This document shows, piece after piece, positions 21,116 to 33,205 of a stretch of DNA of 64,000 nt (position 1 is the stretch's first letter; each line of letters begins with the position of its first letter). Position numbers and translations under genes: made by a program. The notes beneath the pieces were generated by a model. The model was given only the letters and a program-made list of their open reading frames with translations. It had not been told where the DNA came from and did not search any database. Source of the stretch: Prinsepia uniflora (Eukaryota > Streptophyta > Magnoliopsida > Rosales > Rosaceae); NCBI GenBank assembly GCA_032719365.1, contig CM064862.1, positions 56,635,840 to 56,699,839 of the forward strand, given 5' to 3'.

Positions 21116-24028
21116 TGTCAGGACCCACCCCGGTTTCACCCCAAAAACCGAGGTCAATCCTGCTCCCGTCTGACACCCCGACACAAAACCAAAGTAAACT
21201 CACTCTGAACCACCAAGTACTCAGTCAAACGCAGAAGAAAATTATACACATCCCGAAGTCAAGTTGAACAGAGCATAGTACCAAAAACGAGGTAAAATAA
21301 AACCGATACACAGAGTACACGCACAACGGAAAACTGTAACCACTCCGGAGTCACTCTCGAGTACTCTATGCCTCCGATGCTGCCTCAACTTCAACCCCCG
21401 CGCTAGCTCCACGACATGGAGGGCAATTTAAAAACCAGAAAAGTGTGAGTGGACCATAATTAATAAAAGTTTCGAAAACCATTTAAACAGGGTTTTGGCC
21501 CTCCGTTTTGAAAACATACATGCATAACCCATTAGTTGAAAACAGTTATAAATCACGTAATAATTACCATGAAAATAATTTATAGAAATCACGTCATAAG
21601 CATCATCAAACCGTATCATAAAACATAAATACCAAGCAATCGTTATCCGATCAAACCTGCTGGATCTATCCGAGTCTTTAAACTCCCGAGTCTTTAAACT
21701 CAATCCAGACCTCAATAATATCCGAGTCTTTAAACTCTCGAGTCTTTAAACTCAACAGGCCTACGGGGGAAATATCAGTATATCCGAGTCTTTAAACTCC
21801 CGAGTCTTTAAACTCAATCCGGGCCCGTCCCCCGTCAAACATAATCCGGGTCTTTAAACCCAATAACCAGATCCAGCAAATCCAATCCAAACCATTTGAA
21901 AACCATTTCAAAATCCATATCCAAACCCGAATCCGAAATCACCGGTCCGAAGCCCTTCCGGCGTCCAGAACCGTCATTCCGAACCCAAATCCGGAACTTC
22001 ACTTTTCAATTTCAAAACCAAATTCCACTTTCCGAAATCCGATTCTAAAACCGAAACCTTGATCATCAAAATCACGTTCCAAAATCCCTTTAGAAACATT
22101 GAAAACCATTTATTATTTGAAATCCCAAAATCATGGCATTATAATCAGAAATCAAGTCTTTCTCGTAAAACGTGCCAAATACGTTATTTCTCGAAAAATG
22201 TGCAATTAAGTAAAACAGTTATAGCATATTCAAATGACCATGAAATCACATATAAACCCATAAAACAAGTAATTAAAAGCAGTTATGCATGCTCAGTTAT
22301 AGAGAAGGGGTCCACTCACTGATACCGAGCCCTCAATCGCGTCCCGAACGTCTCGTACATTCCTCAGCTTCCTCGGGAAATCCCGAACCTGTCAACCATC
22401 ACCCAAGAACGTTACTAATACATCTACGAAGGTCCACCTAATTTTCCACAAAAATCCCCGGGTCCTAACCGTAACGAACCGAAACCCTAAACTTTTAACC
22501 TCGCGAAACTAAGCTCAAACGACGTCCGAACAACCCGAAACCATTTCCAATGGACTCGTCTCAACACCTAGACCAAAAACCAAGTTGACCGTTTTCCCAA
22601 CCACCGCCGCACGCGACCCCACGCGTCACCCAAAGTGGCTGCGCGTGGCCTCACGCGCCAGCTACAGTGTCACTAGCAACCTCTGGTCGACCCGGTTCGA
22701 ACCAGTCTCTGCAAATCGAACCGGTGTGGCCAGTTCTCCACCGTCCTGCCACCAAAACTGCTCCCCTCTTCACCATCTTCTTCGTCCAGACCTAAGCTAC
22801 CCTTTCCCCTACTCCAAACACCTCGACTCAGCCTACAACTCGTCGACTCAAGCTCGAACAAAAACTCGAACCAGTCCCCTGTTCTCTTCTCCGGCCACCC
22901 AAGTCTACCCCCGCCAAGGCAACCACCGTAGACGGTTCCTAGGACCTCACTGATACTCACCCAACTCACCAAAACCGTCGACTCACTCCCTAAGTCCACG
23001 ACTTCCAATTTGAAAATCGACGGCAAAACAGAGTCTCGAAAGGAAAACCAGAAATTACCTGCCCTCCGGTCGCCGTCGTGAGCTCAGCCGTGAGTAAGTA
23101 TCTCCTCCCGTCCTCCTCCGTCCTCTGGACGCCACCACCAGTCTCGATTGATCGAAAATGGTAGCACCACCACTCAAAACTCCTCTCTGTTCACTCTGTT
23201 TTCCCCCTGGTTTCCCGTGGCTCACCTCTCACCCACACACAACCACTGCACCTCCAAACCTCCTCACTGTCTCCCTCTCACTCTCTGAGTCACTCCTCAC
23301 TCACCAGAACACACCAACACTCACGATCACCTCTCAATTTTCTCTCAATCTCCCCCTCTGTTTCTGTTCTTCGAACACACACACACAGCACACACGGTTA
23401 CACCCCAAATAATTGGACTGTGCACTCACTAGAACCAACCAGACTCCCTACACGTGTCACCATCCTCCCTCTTTCTCTCACAAGTGGCTCAATCCCAGCC
23501 ATCCACTTGTCCCTCTCTGTTGCACCCGGCCCAAGGTACAAAAGACCAAAATACTCTTCCTCTTAAACCAAAATTACCGTTGTGCCACTACCTTTCTAGA
23601 CCCGTAACTCTCACATCCTAACTCCGATAAACACGTGCCGCCTGTCGTTGAATTCAGGACGAAGAGATCTACCTAACAGCCCTAGGTCAACATGCCAAAA
23701 CCCGGTCGTAACAAAAGTCGACTTTTCCCCCCTAGTTTAACCAAATTACAGTTATGCTCTCAACCTTCCGAACATCATAACTTCCTCCTCGGATGTCGGA
23801 ATCGGGCGTGCCACCTGCCTGAGGATTCGTGACGTCCTAAACTACGTCCTGGTCATCGGTCAAACCCGAATTGACTACCCGAACTAAAAGTCAACTATTT
23901 GCCCAACCTAGGGGCAAAATCTTCATTCTACGCTAACGACCCTATCGAGACCAACTAACCACCGATTAAGCTCACTAATCCTTCACTAATCACCATCTTA
24001 ACCCTAATTCCCGGGACGGGTCGTTACA
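21116..24028 (-). repeat. 3' LTR of copy 2 (2913 bp)
   Basis: In reverse it runs TGTAACGACCCG to GGTCCTGACA. Inverted arms GTGAGTGGACC (21445-21455) and GGTCCACTCAC (22309-22319) bracket the GAGTCTTTAAACTC array. The GC-rich hairpin GCGCGTG / CACGCGC is at 22641-22658. Forward-strand open frames across 22585-23607 are antisense to the LTR and proline/serine-rich; not called as genes. Confidence 0.88.
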
Positions 24029-24563
24029 ACCTACCCTCCTAAAAAGAATTTCGTCCCCGAAATTCCACAGCTAGTTCCCAACACTAGGGGTCTCCTACCC
24101 GGTAAGCAACACCAGGTCAACAACAACTTCTCCTGGATTTCCTGTCTATCATCTCCACCTTGGGTATTTCACTCCATCCCCAACTACCAGTTACACTTCA
24201 TGGGGTACGCAAGGGAAACTCTATGAATAGAAAACAAAGGTATTTTAAAATACCTCATATAGAGTACCCAACAGCATTCATAGAGTACATCCTCACGTAC
24301 TACCACCGACACTTCTCGGAACCAACTCAAATCCTATCCCAGAACAACCTAGTCCAAACAGGAACTCCTACCTACTGGCTCACTCCCTCGGCTGCTACTT
24401 CGACCACTTGTCGGATAAATCTACAAAGTCCTAAAGGCAAACTCTAGATTGTGGGTTTTCTCCCTCAATAAACTCATATCGATCAGTTATAGTCACTCAT
24501 TTCCCGTTTCTTCCGTCTGCCTTCACCGGGACTCACCGTGAACTGTAACCTCGTCACTCCAAG
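24029..24563 (-). other. Polypurine tract and 3' internal tail of copy 2
   Basis: Next to the LTR, in reverse, is a CTTTTTAGGAGGGTAGGT-like tract (24029-24046), then a non-coding tail that resembles 10665-11202 of copy 1. No pol domain is present. Confidence 0.75.
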
Positions 24564-25685
24564 TCACCTAGGGAAAATCCTAGACTCTACCCTAGGATCC
24601 AACAACAAAGTAGATACAACACAACCAAGAATAGTAAATGTACCTGTCCCCGCACCTGGTGCCAACTGAACCTCCTGCTGAGTCATCGCAAACACTCGAG
24701 CTTGAGATCCTGAAGATATACCACATCCCCTCGAACTACTAGTGGCACCACCACCTCCTCTAGTGCCCGCTGTCCCTAACGCCGTACTCTGTCCGGGCTC
24801 TGCCGCTCCTCGGCCTACACCACCTTCATGTGGTAACAGTGGACACTCACGTCGAAAGTGACCTCGCTCCCCACAGTAGAAACATACATCCCGACCTGGT
24901 CCACCACTCGGTCTCCCCGTAGACGCAACAGACGTCGCACTAGCTTGCAGAGTCGGCTGTGCTCGGTAACCACGGAATCCTGAACATTGGAAACTACCAG
25001 GTCTACCAAAACGATCATCGCCCGCCAACGATGCTCCACTGTAGTTGCCCCTCTTCGGTGTCCTCTGACTCGAAGCTCCAGAAAAAGATGGCTCCCGGCG
25101 TCGCACCGGCAAACTAGCCTCAACCCACACCGCAGCGTCCGACAACTCTCGGAGGGTAGTAAACGAACTAGCCGTCACTATGGCCCGAATCTCACCTCGC
25201 AGGCCCAAATCAAACCTACGGCACTTCTCGGCTTCAGTAGCCACAAACGCAGGAGCAAACCGGGACAACATCTGAAACTTCTGTTCGTACTCAGCCACAC
25301 TCAAATTCCCCTGTTGGAGTTGCAGAAACTCAGCCTCCTTGGCATCTCGGAAAGAACGAGGGTAATACTGATCTAGGAACCTCTCCCGAAACGTCTCCCA
25401 GGTCACAGTGTGGGCATCCCAACCAGACAACTCGAGGGTATACCACCACTCGTACGCCGCACCGTCCAGTAAGAACGTAGCTAGTAACACGCGATCCTCC
25501 GGTGGGCAATGCATCACTGCAAAGATTCGCTCAAGTCTCGTGATCCACCTATGGGGTTCCTCAGGATCTGCCCCACCACTAAAAGTAGTAGCCCCGAGTC
25601 GCTGGGCTCGCTCAATCGTAGCACTCTCTGTCCCTCTTGCTGCTTCATCTTCAGGTCGTGGAGAGGGTCTACGTCTCGGAGGCAT
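24564..25685 (-). CDS. gag: Gag protein of copy 2 (373 residues, intact)
   Basis: Capsid and nucleocapsid protein of the element. I chose the start MPPRRRPSPRPEDEA at 25685 because other gypsy gags of this type begin MPPR; the frame stays open 16 codons further up. Residues about 30-165 form the Retrotrans_gag core (RWITRLERIFAVMHCPPEDRV, AYEWWYTL, TWETFRERFLDQYYPRSFR, EYEQKFQMLSRFAP). Residues 190-262 are a Ser/Gly/Arg linker, then a CCHC knuckle C268, C271, H276, C281. The end RVFAMTQQEVQLAPGAGTGT is the gag-protease junction of gypsy elements, but 20-odd unrelated residues and a stop follow instead of a protease. This copy could still make a full Gag. It is the better guide to the ancestral start than copy 1. 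Confidence 0.9.
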   Translation of the reverse strand: MPPRRRPSPRPEDEAARGTESATIERAQRLGATTFSGGADPEEPHRWITRLERIFAVMHCPPEDRVLLATFLLDGAAYEWWYTLELSGWDAHTVTWETFRERFLDQYYPRSFRDAKEAEFLQLQQGNLSVAEYEQKFQMLSRFAPAFVATEAEKCRRFDLGLRGEIRAIVTASSFTTLRELSDAAVWVEASLPVRRREPSFSGASSQRTPKRGNYSGASLAGDDRFGRPGSFQCSGFRGYRAQPTLQASATSVASTGRPSGGPGRDVCFYCGERGHFRRECPLLPHEGGVGRGAAEPGQSTALGTAGTRGGGGATSSSRGCGISSGSQARVFAMTQQEVQLAPGAGTGTFTILGCVVSTLLLDPRVESRIFPR

Positions 25686-25788
25686 CGTCAATCGCACGCT
25701 GAAAGAGGCATAGAAACAGTCAAACAACCTCACAGACCGACAAACCCGACAAACTCAACAAACTACCCAACAAACTCGACAAACCTAT

Positions 25789-25800
25789 GCTCTGATACCA
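25789..25800 (-). other. Primer-binding site of copy 2, initiator Met tRNA
   Basis: Reverse of TGGTATCAGAGC, two bases inside the 5' LTR, as in copy 1. Confidence 0.92.
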
Positions 25801-25802
25801 AT

Positions 25803-28721
25803 TGTCAAGACCCACCCCGGTTTCACCCCAAAAACCGAGGTCAATCCTGCTCCCGTCTGACACCCCGACACAAAACCAAAGTAAACTCACTCTGAACCAC
25901 CAAGTACTCAGTCAAACGCAGGAGAAAATTTTACACATCCCGAAGTCAAGTTGAATAGAGCATAGTACCAAAAACGAGGTAAAATAAAACCGATACACAG
26001 AGTACACGCACAACGGAAAACTGTAACCACTCCGGAGTCACTCTCGAGTACTCTATGCCTCTGATGCTGCCTCAACTTCAACCCCCGCGCTAGCTCCACG
26101 ACATGGAGGGCAATTTAAAAACCAGAAAAGTGTGAGTGGGCCATAATTAATAAAAGTTTCGAAAACCATTTTATAAACAAACCAGGGTTTTGGCCCTCCG
26201 TTTTGAAAACATACATGCATAACCCATTAGTTGAAAACAGTTATAAATCACGTAATAATTACCATGAAAACAATTTATAGAAATCACGTCATAAGCATCA
26301 TCAAACCGTATCATAAAACATAAATACCAAGCAATCGTTATCCGATCAAACCTGCTGGATCTATCCGAGTCTTTAAACTCCCAAGTCTTTAAACTCAATC
26401 CAGGCCTCAATAATATCCGAGTCTTTAAACTCCCGAGTCTTTAAACTCAACAGGCCTACAGGGGAAATATCAGTATATCTGAGTCTTTAAACTCCCGAGT
26501 CTTTAAACTCAATCCGGGCCCGTCCCCCGTCAAACATAATCCGGGTCTTTAAACCAATAACCAGATCCAGCAAATCCAATCCAAACCATTTGAAAACCAT
26601 TTCAAAATCCATATCCAAACCCGAATCCGAAATCACCTGTCCGAAGCCCTTCCGGCGTCCAGAACCGTCATTCCGAACCCAAATCCAGAACTTCACTTTT
26701 CAATTTAAAAACCAAATTCCACTTTCTGAAATCCGATTCTAAAACCGAAACCTTGATCATCAAAATCACGTTCCAAAATCCCTTTAGAAACATTGAAAAC
26801 CATTTATTGTTTGAAATCCCAAAACCATGGCATCATAATCAGAAATCAAGTCTTTCTCGTAAAACGCGCCAAATACGTTATTTCTCGAAAAACGTGCAAT
26901 TAAGTAAAACAGTTATAGCATATTCAAATGACCATGAAATCACATATAAACCCATAAAACAAGTAATTAAAAGCAGTTATGCATGCTCAGTTATAGAGAT
27001 GGGGTCCACTCAATGATACCGAGCCCTCAATCGCGTCCCGAACGTCTCGTACGTTCCTCAGCTTCCTCGGGAAATCCCGAACCTGTCAACCATCACCCAA
27101 GAACGTTACTAATACATCTACGAAGGTCCACCTAATTTTCCCCAAAAATCCCCGGGTCCTAACCGTAACGAACCGAAACCCTAAACCTTTAACCTCGCGG
27201 AACTAAGCTGAAACGACGTCCGAACAACCCGAAACCAATTCCAATGGACTCGTCTCAACACCTAGACCAAAAATAAAGTTGACTGTTTTCCCAACCGCCG
27301 CCGCAAGCGCCCCCACGCACCGCCCAAAGTGGCTGCATGTGGCCTCACGCGCCAGCTACAGTGTCACCAGCAACCTCTGGTCGACCCGGTTCGAACCAGT
27401 CTCTGCAAATCGAACCGGCGTGGCCGGTTCTCCACTGTCCTGCCAGCAAAACTGCTCCCCTCTTCACCATCTTCTTCGTCCAGACCTAAGCTACCCTTTC
27501 CCCTACTCCAAACACCTCGACTCAGCCTACAACTCGTCGACTCAAGCTCGAACAAAAACTCGAACCAGTCCCCTGTTCTCTTCTCTGGCCACCCAAGTCT
27601 TCCCCCGCCAAGGCAACCACCGTAGACGGTTCCTAGGACCTCACTGATACTCACCCAACTCACCAAAACCGTCGACTCACTCCCTAAGTCCACGACTTCC
27701 AATTTGAAAATTAACGGCAAAACAGTGTCTGGAAAGGAAAACCAGAAATTACCTGCCCTCCGGTCGCCGTTGTGAGCTCAGACGTGAGTAAGTATCTCCT
27801 CCCGTCCTCCTCCGTCCTCTGGACGCCACCACCAGTCTCGATTGATCGAAAATGGTAGCACCACCACTCAAAACTCCTCTCTGTTCACTCTGTTTTCCCC
27901 CTGGTTTCCCGTGGTTCACCTCTCACCCACACACAACCACTGCACCTCCAAACCTCCTCACTGTCTCCCTCTCACTCTCTGAGTCACTCCTCACTCACCA
28001 TAACACACCAACACTCACGATCACCTCTCAATTTTCTCTCAATCTCCCCCTCTGTTTCTGTTCTTCGAACACACACACACAGCACACACGGTTACACCCC
28101 AAATAATTGGATCGTGCACTCACTAGAACCAACCAGACTCCCTACACGTGTCGCCATCCTCCCTCTTTCTCTCACAAGTGGCTCAATCCTAGCCATCCAC
28201 TTGTCCCTCTCTGTTGCTCCAGGCCCAAGGTACAAAAGACCAAAATACGCTTCCTCTTAAACCAAAATTACCGTTGTGCCACTACCTTTCTAGACCTGTA
28301 ACTCTCACATCCTAACTCCGACAAACACGTGCCGCCTGTCGTTGAATTCAAGACGAAGAGATCTACCTAACAGCCTTAGTTCAACGTGCCAAAACCCGAT
28401 CGTAACAAAAGTAGACTTTTCCCCCTAGTTTAACCAAATTACGGTTATGCTCTCAATCTTCCGAACATCATAACTTCCTCCTCGGATGTTGGAATCGGGC
28501 GTGCCACCTGCCTACGGATTCGTGACGTCCTAAACTACATCCTGGTGATCGGTCAAACCCCAATTAATTACCCGAAGTAAAAGTCAACTATTTGCCCAAC
28601 CTAGGGGGAAAATCGTCATTCTATGCTAACGACCCTATCGAGACCAACTAACCACCGATTAAGCTCACTAATCCTTCACTAATCACCGTCTTGACCCTAA
28701 TTCCCGAGACGGGTCGTTACA
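25803..28721 (-). repeat. 5' LTR of copy 2 (2919 bp)
   Basis: Pairs with 21116-24028. The inverted arms have single changes here (GTGAGTGGGCC 26132-26142; GGTCCACTCAA 27003-27013). The GC hairpin has lost pairing on one side (GCATGTG in place of GCGCGTG near 27334), a pattern expected from CpG decay. The single GGGT/ACCC-type hairpin unit has lost one base near 26550. Confidence 0.88.
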
Positions 28722-28726
28722 CTACA

Positions 28727-28989
28727 CCACCAGGGTTCAATCACCATATTCGTTACTACTGTAAATACCCCCTTAAACCCTCTCATAAAGGTACATACAT
28801 CTCTCTCTCGACACACAAACCTGACTCACTATCTTTGTTCTATTGATCAGCTTAATAATCTACATAAACAACATTTTCATATCTTTATTCGAAAAGCGGT
28901 TGGAAAATCAAATATCGATTTCTCAAACCAATTATTCAATACTGAAATGAAAATATAATCATAGACAAAAAAAAGACTAATCTATGGAA
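28727..28989 (+). other. LTR-like leader remnant, no gene
   Basis: Continuation of 20546-21110 after copy 2. A CATAAAGGTACATACATC stretch followed by CTCTCTCTCGACACAC resembles the transcription-start zone of a gypsy LTR. Nothing else is recognised. Confidence 0.3.
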
Positions 28990-29646
28990 ATTCTGGGAGC
29001 AAACCATCAATGTTCATCGTTTTCTAAAACTCGGCCCTCTCTTTAGCTGAAGGTAAGGGAACGTCGTCAAAAAATGGGATATCATTATCAAGAACTCCAC
29101 CTTTCCTAACCTCAATCTCATGTTTAGGTTCAGGCTTAGGTTCTTACTCGAGCTCTAGCTCCAGCTCTTTGGTAGTGACTTCACTGTAACCCATCATACC
29201 CAACTTTAACCCCTGATTTTCATTTTGGAGCAAAGTTGTGGGGCATATGATAGCAAAGACAATTTAGATCTTAACTGTTGGATTTCCACCCCCGAGATTT
29301 GACCAAATGCTTGAAAGGATTTTCGAAAAATCTGCACTTGTTAGATGACCTCGTTGGGCTAAACCAACCAAGAAAAATGCCCCAAACAGACTAGGAAGGC
29401 ATTTAAGGATCTAACTTATTCTCATGAGATATGTAAAGTCCCTAATTATTGTTGTTCTCCAGGATAATAGCTCTTTTCAGACGCAATGGAGCCCTCGGGA
29501 TAGCAAATTTTTCCCGCCTTAAAATCTTCGGGACTCTCAAGATGGACTCCGACTCTGCGAGCCACCACACTCCTATAAAGCAATTTTTTCAAACCTTTCT
29601 GGAAGTATACCTTGACGCATCTTAAAATGATCACCTTAGAAAACAT
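28990..29646 (-). pseudogene. Degraded coding-like stretch of unknown family
   Basis: In reverse there is a 66-residue open frame (29446-29646), and further left a different-frame reading with EVRKGGVLDNDIPFFDD and VPLPSAKERAEF before a stop. The composition looks coding, but I do not recognise a family. It is probably part of an old retroelement polyprotein, since everything around it is. No start, splice site or full domain supports a host gene. Confidence 0.3.
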
Positions 29647-30248
29647 GGAAGAAAAAAAACATATCTTATATGTACTTATATTATAAAGTTATATAAGTAT
29701 ACATTTATAATATAAGTGGCAGCCAAGATTTAGCTTTGTAGTGAATGGAGCCCACCCATTGTAACTGCAAAAAATAATACTCCAACATCAACTAATGGTA
29801 GCTCGCCACATGGCACTGCTAGATTTCCCATGCTCCGTCCATGCAAATATCCGTAGATGACTACCTAATCGGAACCCAACATGTGACATCGTGGATTGCC
29901 AGCTGATAGCGTGTATGAGCATGTCAGCCTACTTACCAAACAGTCGCGCGTGCGCGTCACACGCCCTTCTTGTCAAATCCTAACTGCCTACATCAACAGG
30001 TTGGAGGAGATGATGATGTGAGTAGACGTCAACAAGAATCTTGCCCAACGATGTTGGCAATACGCCGATGTTATCCTAACGTCATCCACAGCTTCATCCA
30101 ATCTAGTAGCGACTAATTTGTAGTCATCTTGTTTGTATTAGCTTCGTAGCGCAAATTCCAGCACATACGAAGCATGCGCCAGACACTGTTCCCTAACTAT
30201 GATAGTTCCTACTTGCTCCCAACTACTTCTTGACACCTTTTGACATCT
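29647..30248. other. No gene seen
   Basis: An AT-rich patch at about 29655-29720, then unremarkable sequence with scattered stops on both strands. Target region of the MITE that follows. Confidence 0.5.
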
Positions 30249-30256
30249 GTTGCAAC

Positions 30257-30943
30257 TAGGACTGGGCATATAGAACCGAAAAACCGAAACCATACCGTTC
30301 CAGATCGGATCAAACTGAAAAAATAATGAATAGTAAAACCAATGTGATGATCAATACGGTACTAAGCCTGTACCAATTCAAGTCGGTACGATTTCGGTTT
30401 CGAGGTTTTGAAAAATTGTCCCGTACCGAGCCAAGCCAAATTAGCATTTCTAATTTTTTTTAATAACTAAAAATATTTTCCTATTGGTTGATAAAGCAAT
30501 CATATACTAAAAACTATTATGAGTTCTTTGTGGCCTAATGATAATAAATTTGTCTAATTAAAATTATATTGTCTACTTTACTTGAAAATACTCTTGTTGG
30601 ACATCATTAGAAACCATTTTTCTTAACCTAAATACTAACAACACTAGTAGTCACCTAAGGAGTTGGCATCATAATTCCTCATTAATAGTAGAAACAAAAA
30701 AATGCTTGCTAACCGAGTATTTGTTACACTAGAAATCATAATTCCTCATTAGCATTCACCTAAACCCTAAATCCATAAACTTTTGGTACAAAACTGAAAC
30801 CGTACCGAAATCATACCGAATTTAATCGGTATGGTATGATCTGGCTTCAATTTTAAATTGTGGAATGCCGAACCAATTAAAATTAAATTGTATGATTTCA
30901 ATATCACCAAATATCGCACCATACCGAACTGTGCCCAGCCCTA
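30257..30943. mobile_element. Non-autonomous hAT-type DNA transposon (MITE-like)
   Basis: Terminal inverted repeats TAGGACTGGGCATA (left) and, read in reverse, TAGGGCTGGGCACA (right). Flanking 8-bp target copies GTTGCAAC (30249-30256) and ATTGCAAC (30944-30951) match at 7 of 8. Eight-base duplications and a T-A-G-G-G-x-T-G-G-G-C end are typical of plant hAT elements. The sub-terminal zones are rich in ACCGAAACCGTACCG-type repeats in both directions. It is 687 bp long with no transposase. Confidence 0.82.
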
Positions 30944-30951
30944 ATTGCAAC

Positions 30952-31926
30952 CTCCCTACTTGTCGCCTCCAACGGTCGGAGACACTCGTCCAACACGGAT
31001 ACTTCCCCTCAGCTAATAAGCCTGCACGTAAAACACTATGACTGTCATTGTCTCTATGCATGCTGACTTTGTGGGCCCCACGCCCAAAAAAGTTCCTCTC
31101 GTTCTCTGCGACTGTGCTATATTTCCTCTCATTTGGGATCTGCAAATCATTTTTTCCTCAATTCAGTCATGGAGCCTCATCATAAGAAAATTACAGAAAA
31201 TTAAAAAAAAAAAGTTGATTTTACCTTATTAAGTATATGGAGATAACCTCTCTTCTTTTCCAAACAATAACCACACACTTTCTTTTTTACCAAAGAGAAT
31301 GGAGAGGAAGGTTAATACCCAGCCTTTAGATCAAAATTTTTTATTCTCAAGTTGTTATGATGGGGTTAATTTCAAAATAAATGAAACTAATCACCATTAA
31401 TGAGGAGTTTAAATTCATACGGGATTGGGCCAAAGGAAATTTTTATTTTCATGACACGTATCAAGTCTGATATAGGTATATCGACTTGATCCTGAGCTCA
31501 ACAAATTTTTTCAACATGGTGAGAGAGCAAGACAAAAAATTTAAGCATCGGCAAGCATGGCCGGATTCCAAAAAATATACATCCCTTAGAATTACCTGAT
31601 TGCCAAAGCGTTGTAGGGGCATTTGTGAAACAATAAATCATCAAAAAAATTTGGAGCCGTCATGTGGCCCATAAATCATATAACTTTCAAATTTCTCCTA
31701 GTAATGATATTAACAGCTCACATACACTCACACATTAAATAGTGTATAAACCAACTAAATATATTAGTTAATTAGGTTAAAGTATAAATAATATTAATAT
31801 TCTCCTCTGATTGTCATTATTACTCTCAATAATGAACATTTATTATTGATATTAAATTATTATAGTCGTCATCATTATTCTTAATAATGAAAAATTATTA
31901 TTATTACATTATTAAATAATATCTTT
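30952..31926. other. No gene seen; AT-rich towards the right
   Basis: No domain on either strand. An A-run at 31201-31214 and simple TTATTA-type sequence from about 31780 onward. Short open frames here are not supported. Confidence 0.5.
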
Positions 31927-32230
31927 TATTAAAAATATATTATTTATTAATTACTATATCCATCGACCAATCAGAACGCTCTGCGACTCCCAAGACTTCC
32001 CTTTAAATAGTGAAGCTCATTTCACTTTCAAGGTAATTCATTCTTCGCTTTTGTAAGAACGAATTATTTATTAAAAATATATTATTTATTATTTATTAAT
32101 TACTATATTATTTATTATTCCCCTCTCAAAGTTTACTTAAATATCAGAGTGTTCTTGGTTGAACAACCCCCCGGGACTTTAACCTTAACTTTGATTGTCT
32201 CTTATTCATTGTTTGTAGTGATTGTGAAGA
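31927..32230 (+). repeat. Gypsy LTR tail, second copy
   Basis: Resembles 160-330: a CCAATCAGAACGCTCTG segment, TTTCAAGGTAATTC, and a GTGTTCTTGGTTGAAC segment before CTTTAACCTTAAC. It contains its own duplication: TTATTAAAAATATATTATTT occurs near 31938 and again near 32070. It may be the end of the LTR that starts at 15210, separated from it by nested insertions; this is inference. Confidence 0.4.
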
Positions 32231-32534
32231 TTTTTTTTATGAGTACGATTCTGCTTCAACAAGTATGAAATGTATAGTAATTTATATTTCAATATTTTTA
32301 AAATTTTCTATAATAAAATCAAATGCATTTTGAAAATCGGGATGGAAATGAAAGTTTTACATTTTAAAATATTCTCAAAAATTACTACATGCGTTGTAAA
32401 AAATACATTTACATCTTATCCTAAAGACGCTTTAATTAACTTATAAGATTGATGTTACAAAGGATCACGACAAGTGCAAAACCCCAGATCTCATTTTTCT
32501 TCCTTTTTCTTCTTTGATATACTTTAAGGAATAA

Positions 32535-33046
32535 TGAACCTTTAGTCCTAAATGGACGTAACGAAATATAATCATGCCTGCTGTCGGTAGGCCTTCTTGA
32601 GGTCTGTTGAGTGAGGAAGATAGCTTCACACTGTGGGATGCTAGCCTGAAAAATTCGATGTTTAAGTCCATAAAAAAATAGGAGATCAAGTATGTGTTAG
32701 GAAATAGGCAGCATTAAGGTATAGAGCAAATAGAATAATGTTACCTTTGTAGGGGAAGTGATACCTATTTATAGTGGTAATGAATGTGGTGGTTGAATCC
32801 TTTTCCTAAGGATTCGGGATAGAGAGTAGATAGAAGTAGACCCCCTGGCATGTTAGGGGGCTACTGTTGTTAGGGATGTCGACCCAGGGTGTTAGTCCAA
32901 ACTGATGACTGGTGAAGTGTTAGGCATTGGTTCATTGGTTTTTTTTGGACCTGTTATGCCCTCAGGTGCCAACCATCTCCTTGACCAACTGTGGTTAACT
33001 TGATCAGTTGATGCATTGTTGTTGGTCCTTCATTATGGTATCAACA
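32535..33046 (-). repeat. 3' LTR of the Tat-like element
   Basis: Aligns with 59828-60419 over most of its length: TGTCGGTAGGCCTTCT, ATAGGAGATCAA, ATGTTACCTTTGT, TTTATA-TGGTAATGAATGTG, TGGCATGT, GGTGTTAGTCCAAACT and GGTATCAACA. In reverse it begins TGTTGATACC. Left border uncertain by a few bases. Confidence 0.75.
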
Positions 33047-33060
33047 TAAGTCCCCTAATT
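33047..33060 (-). other. Polypurine tract of the Tat-like element
   Basis: In reverse AATTAGGGGACTTA, directly before the LTR start TGTTGATACC. It fixes this LTR as the 3' one and the orientation as reverse. Confidence 0.7.
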
Positions 33061-33205
33061 CATTGACTGAGGTGGATTTTCTCGATTGATGACTTGTAAT
33101 CATGGCCAATACTTTTTGATCGATCAGATGGGTGTACCTCCTAGTCCCCGAAGTTCTAGATCAAGGAAGTGTACCCAGGTGGAGTAAGTCTTCTAAGGGT
33201 TGATG

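Larger units (their letters stand above)
21116..28721 (-). mobile_element. Gag-only LTR retrotransposon (TR-GAG type), copy 2, reverse
   Basis: Complete reverse element: LTRs at 21116-24028 and 25803-28721, ends TGTAACGACCCG and TGACA or TTGACA, with a perfect target duplication CTACA (21111-21115, 28722-28726). The internal region is about 1.77 kb and holds only gag. The LTRs look nearly identical to each other but are clearly diverged from those of copy 1, so the two are different subfamilies. The primer site, polypurine tract, gag domain order and post-gag tail all correspond to copy 1. Confidence 0.92.
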
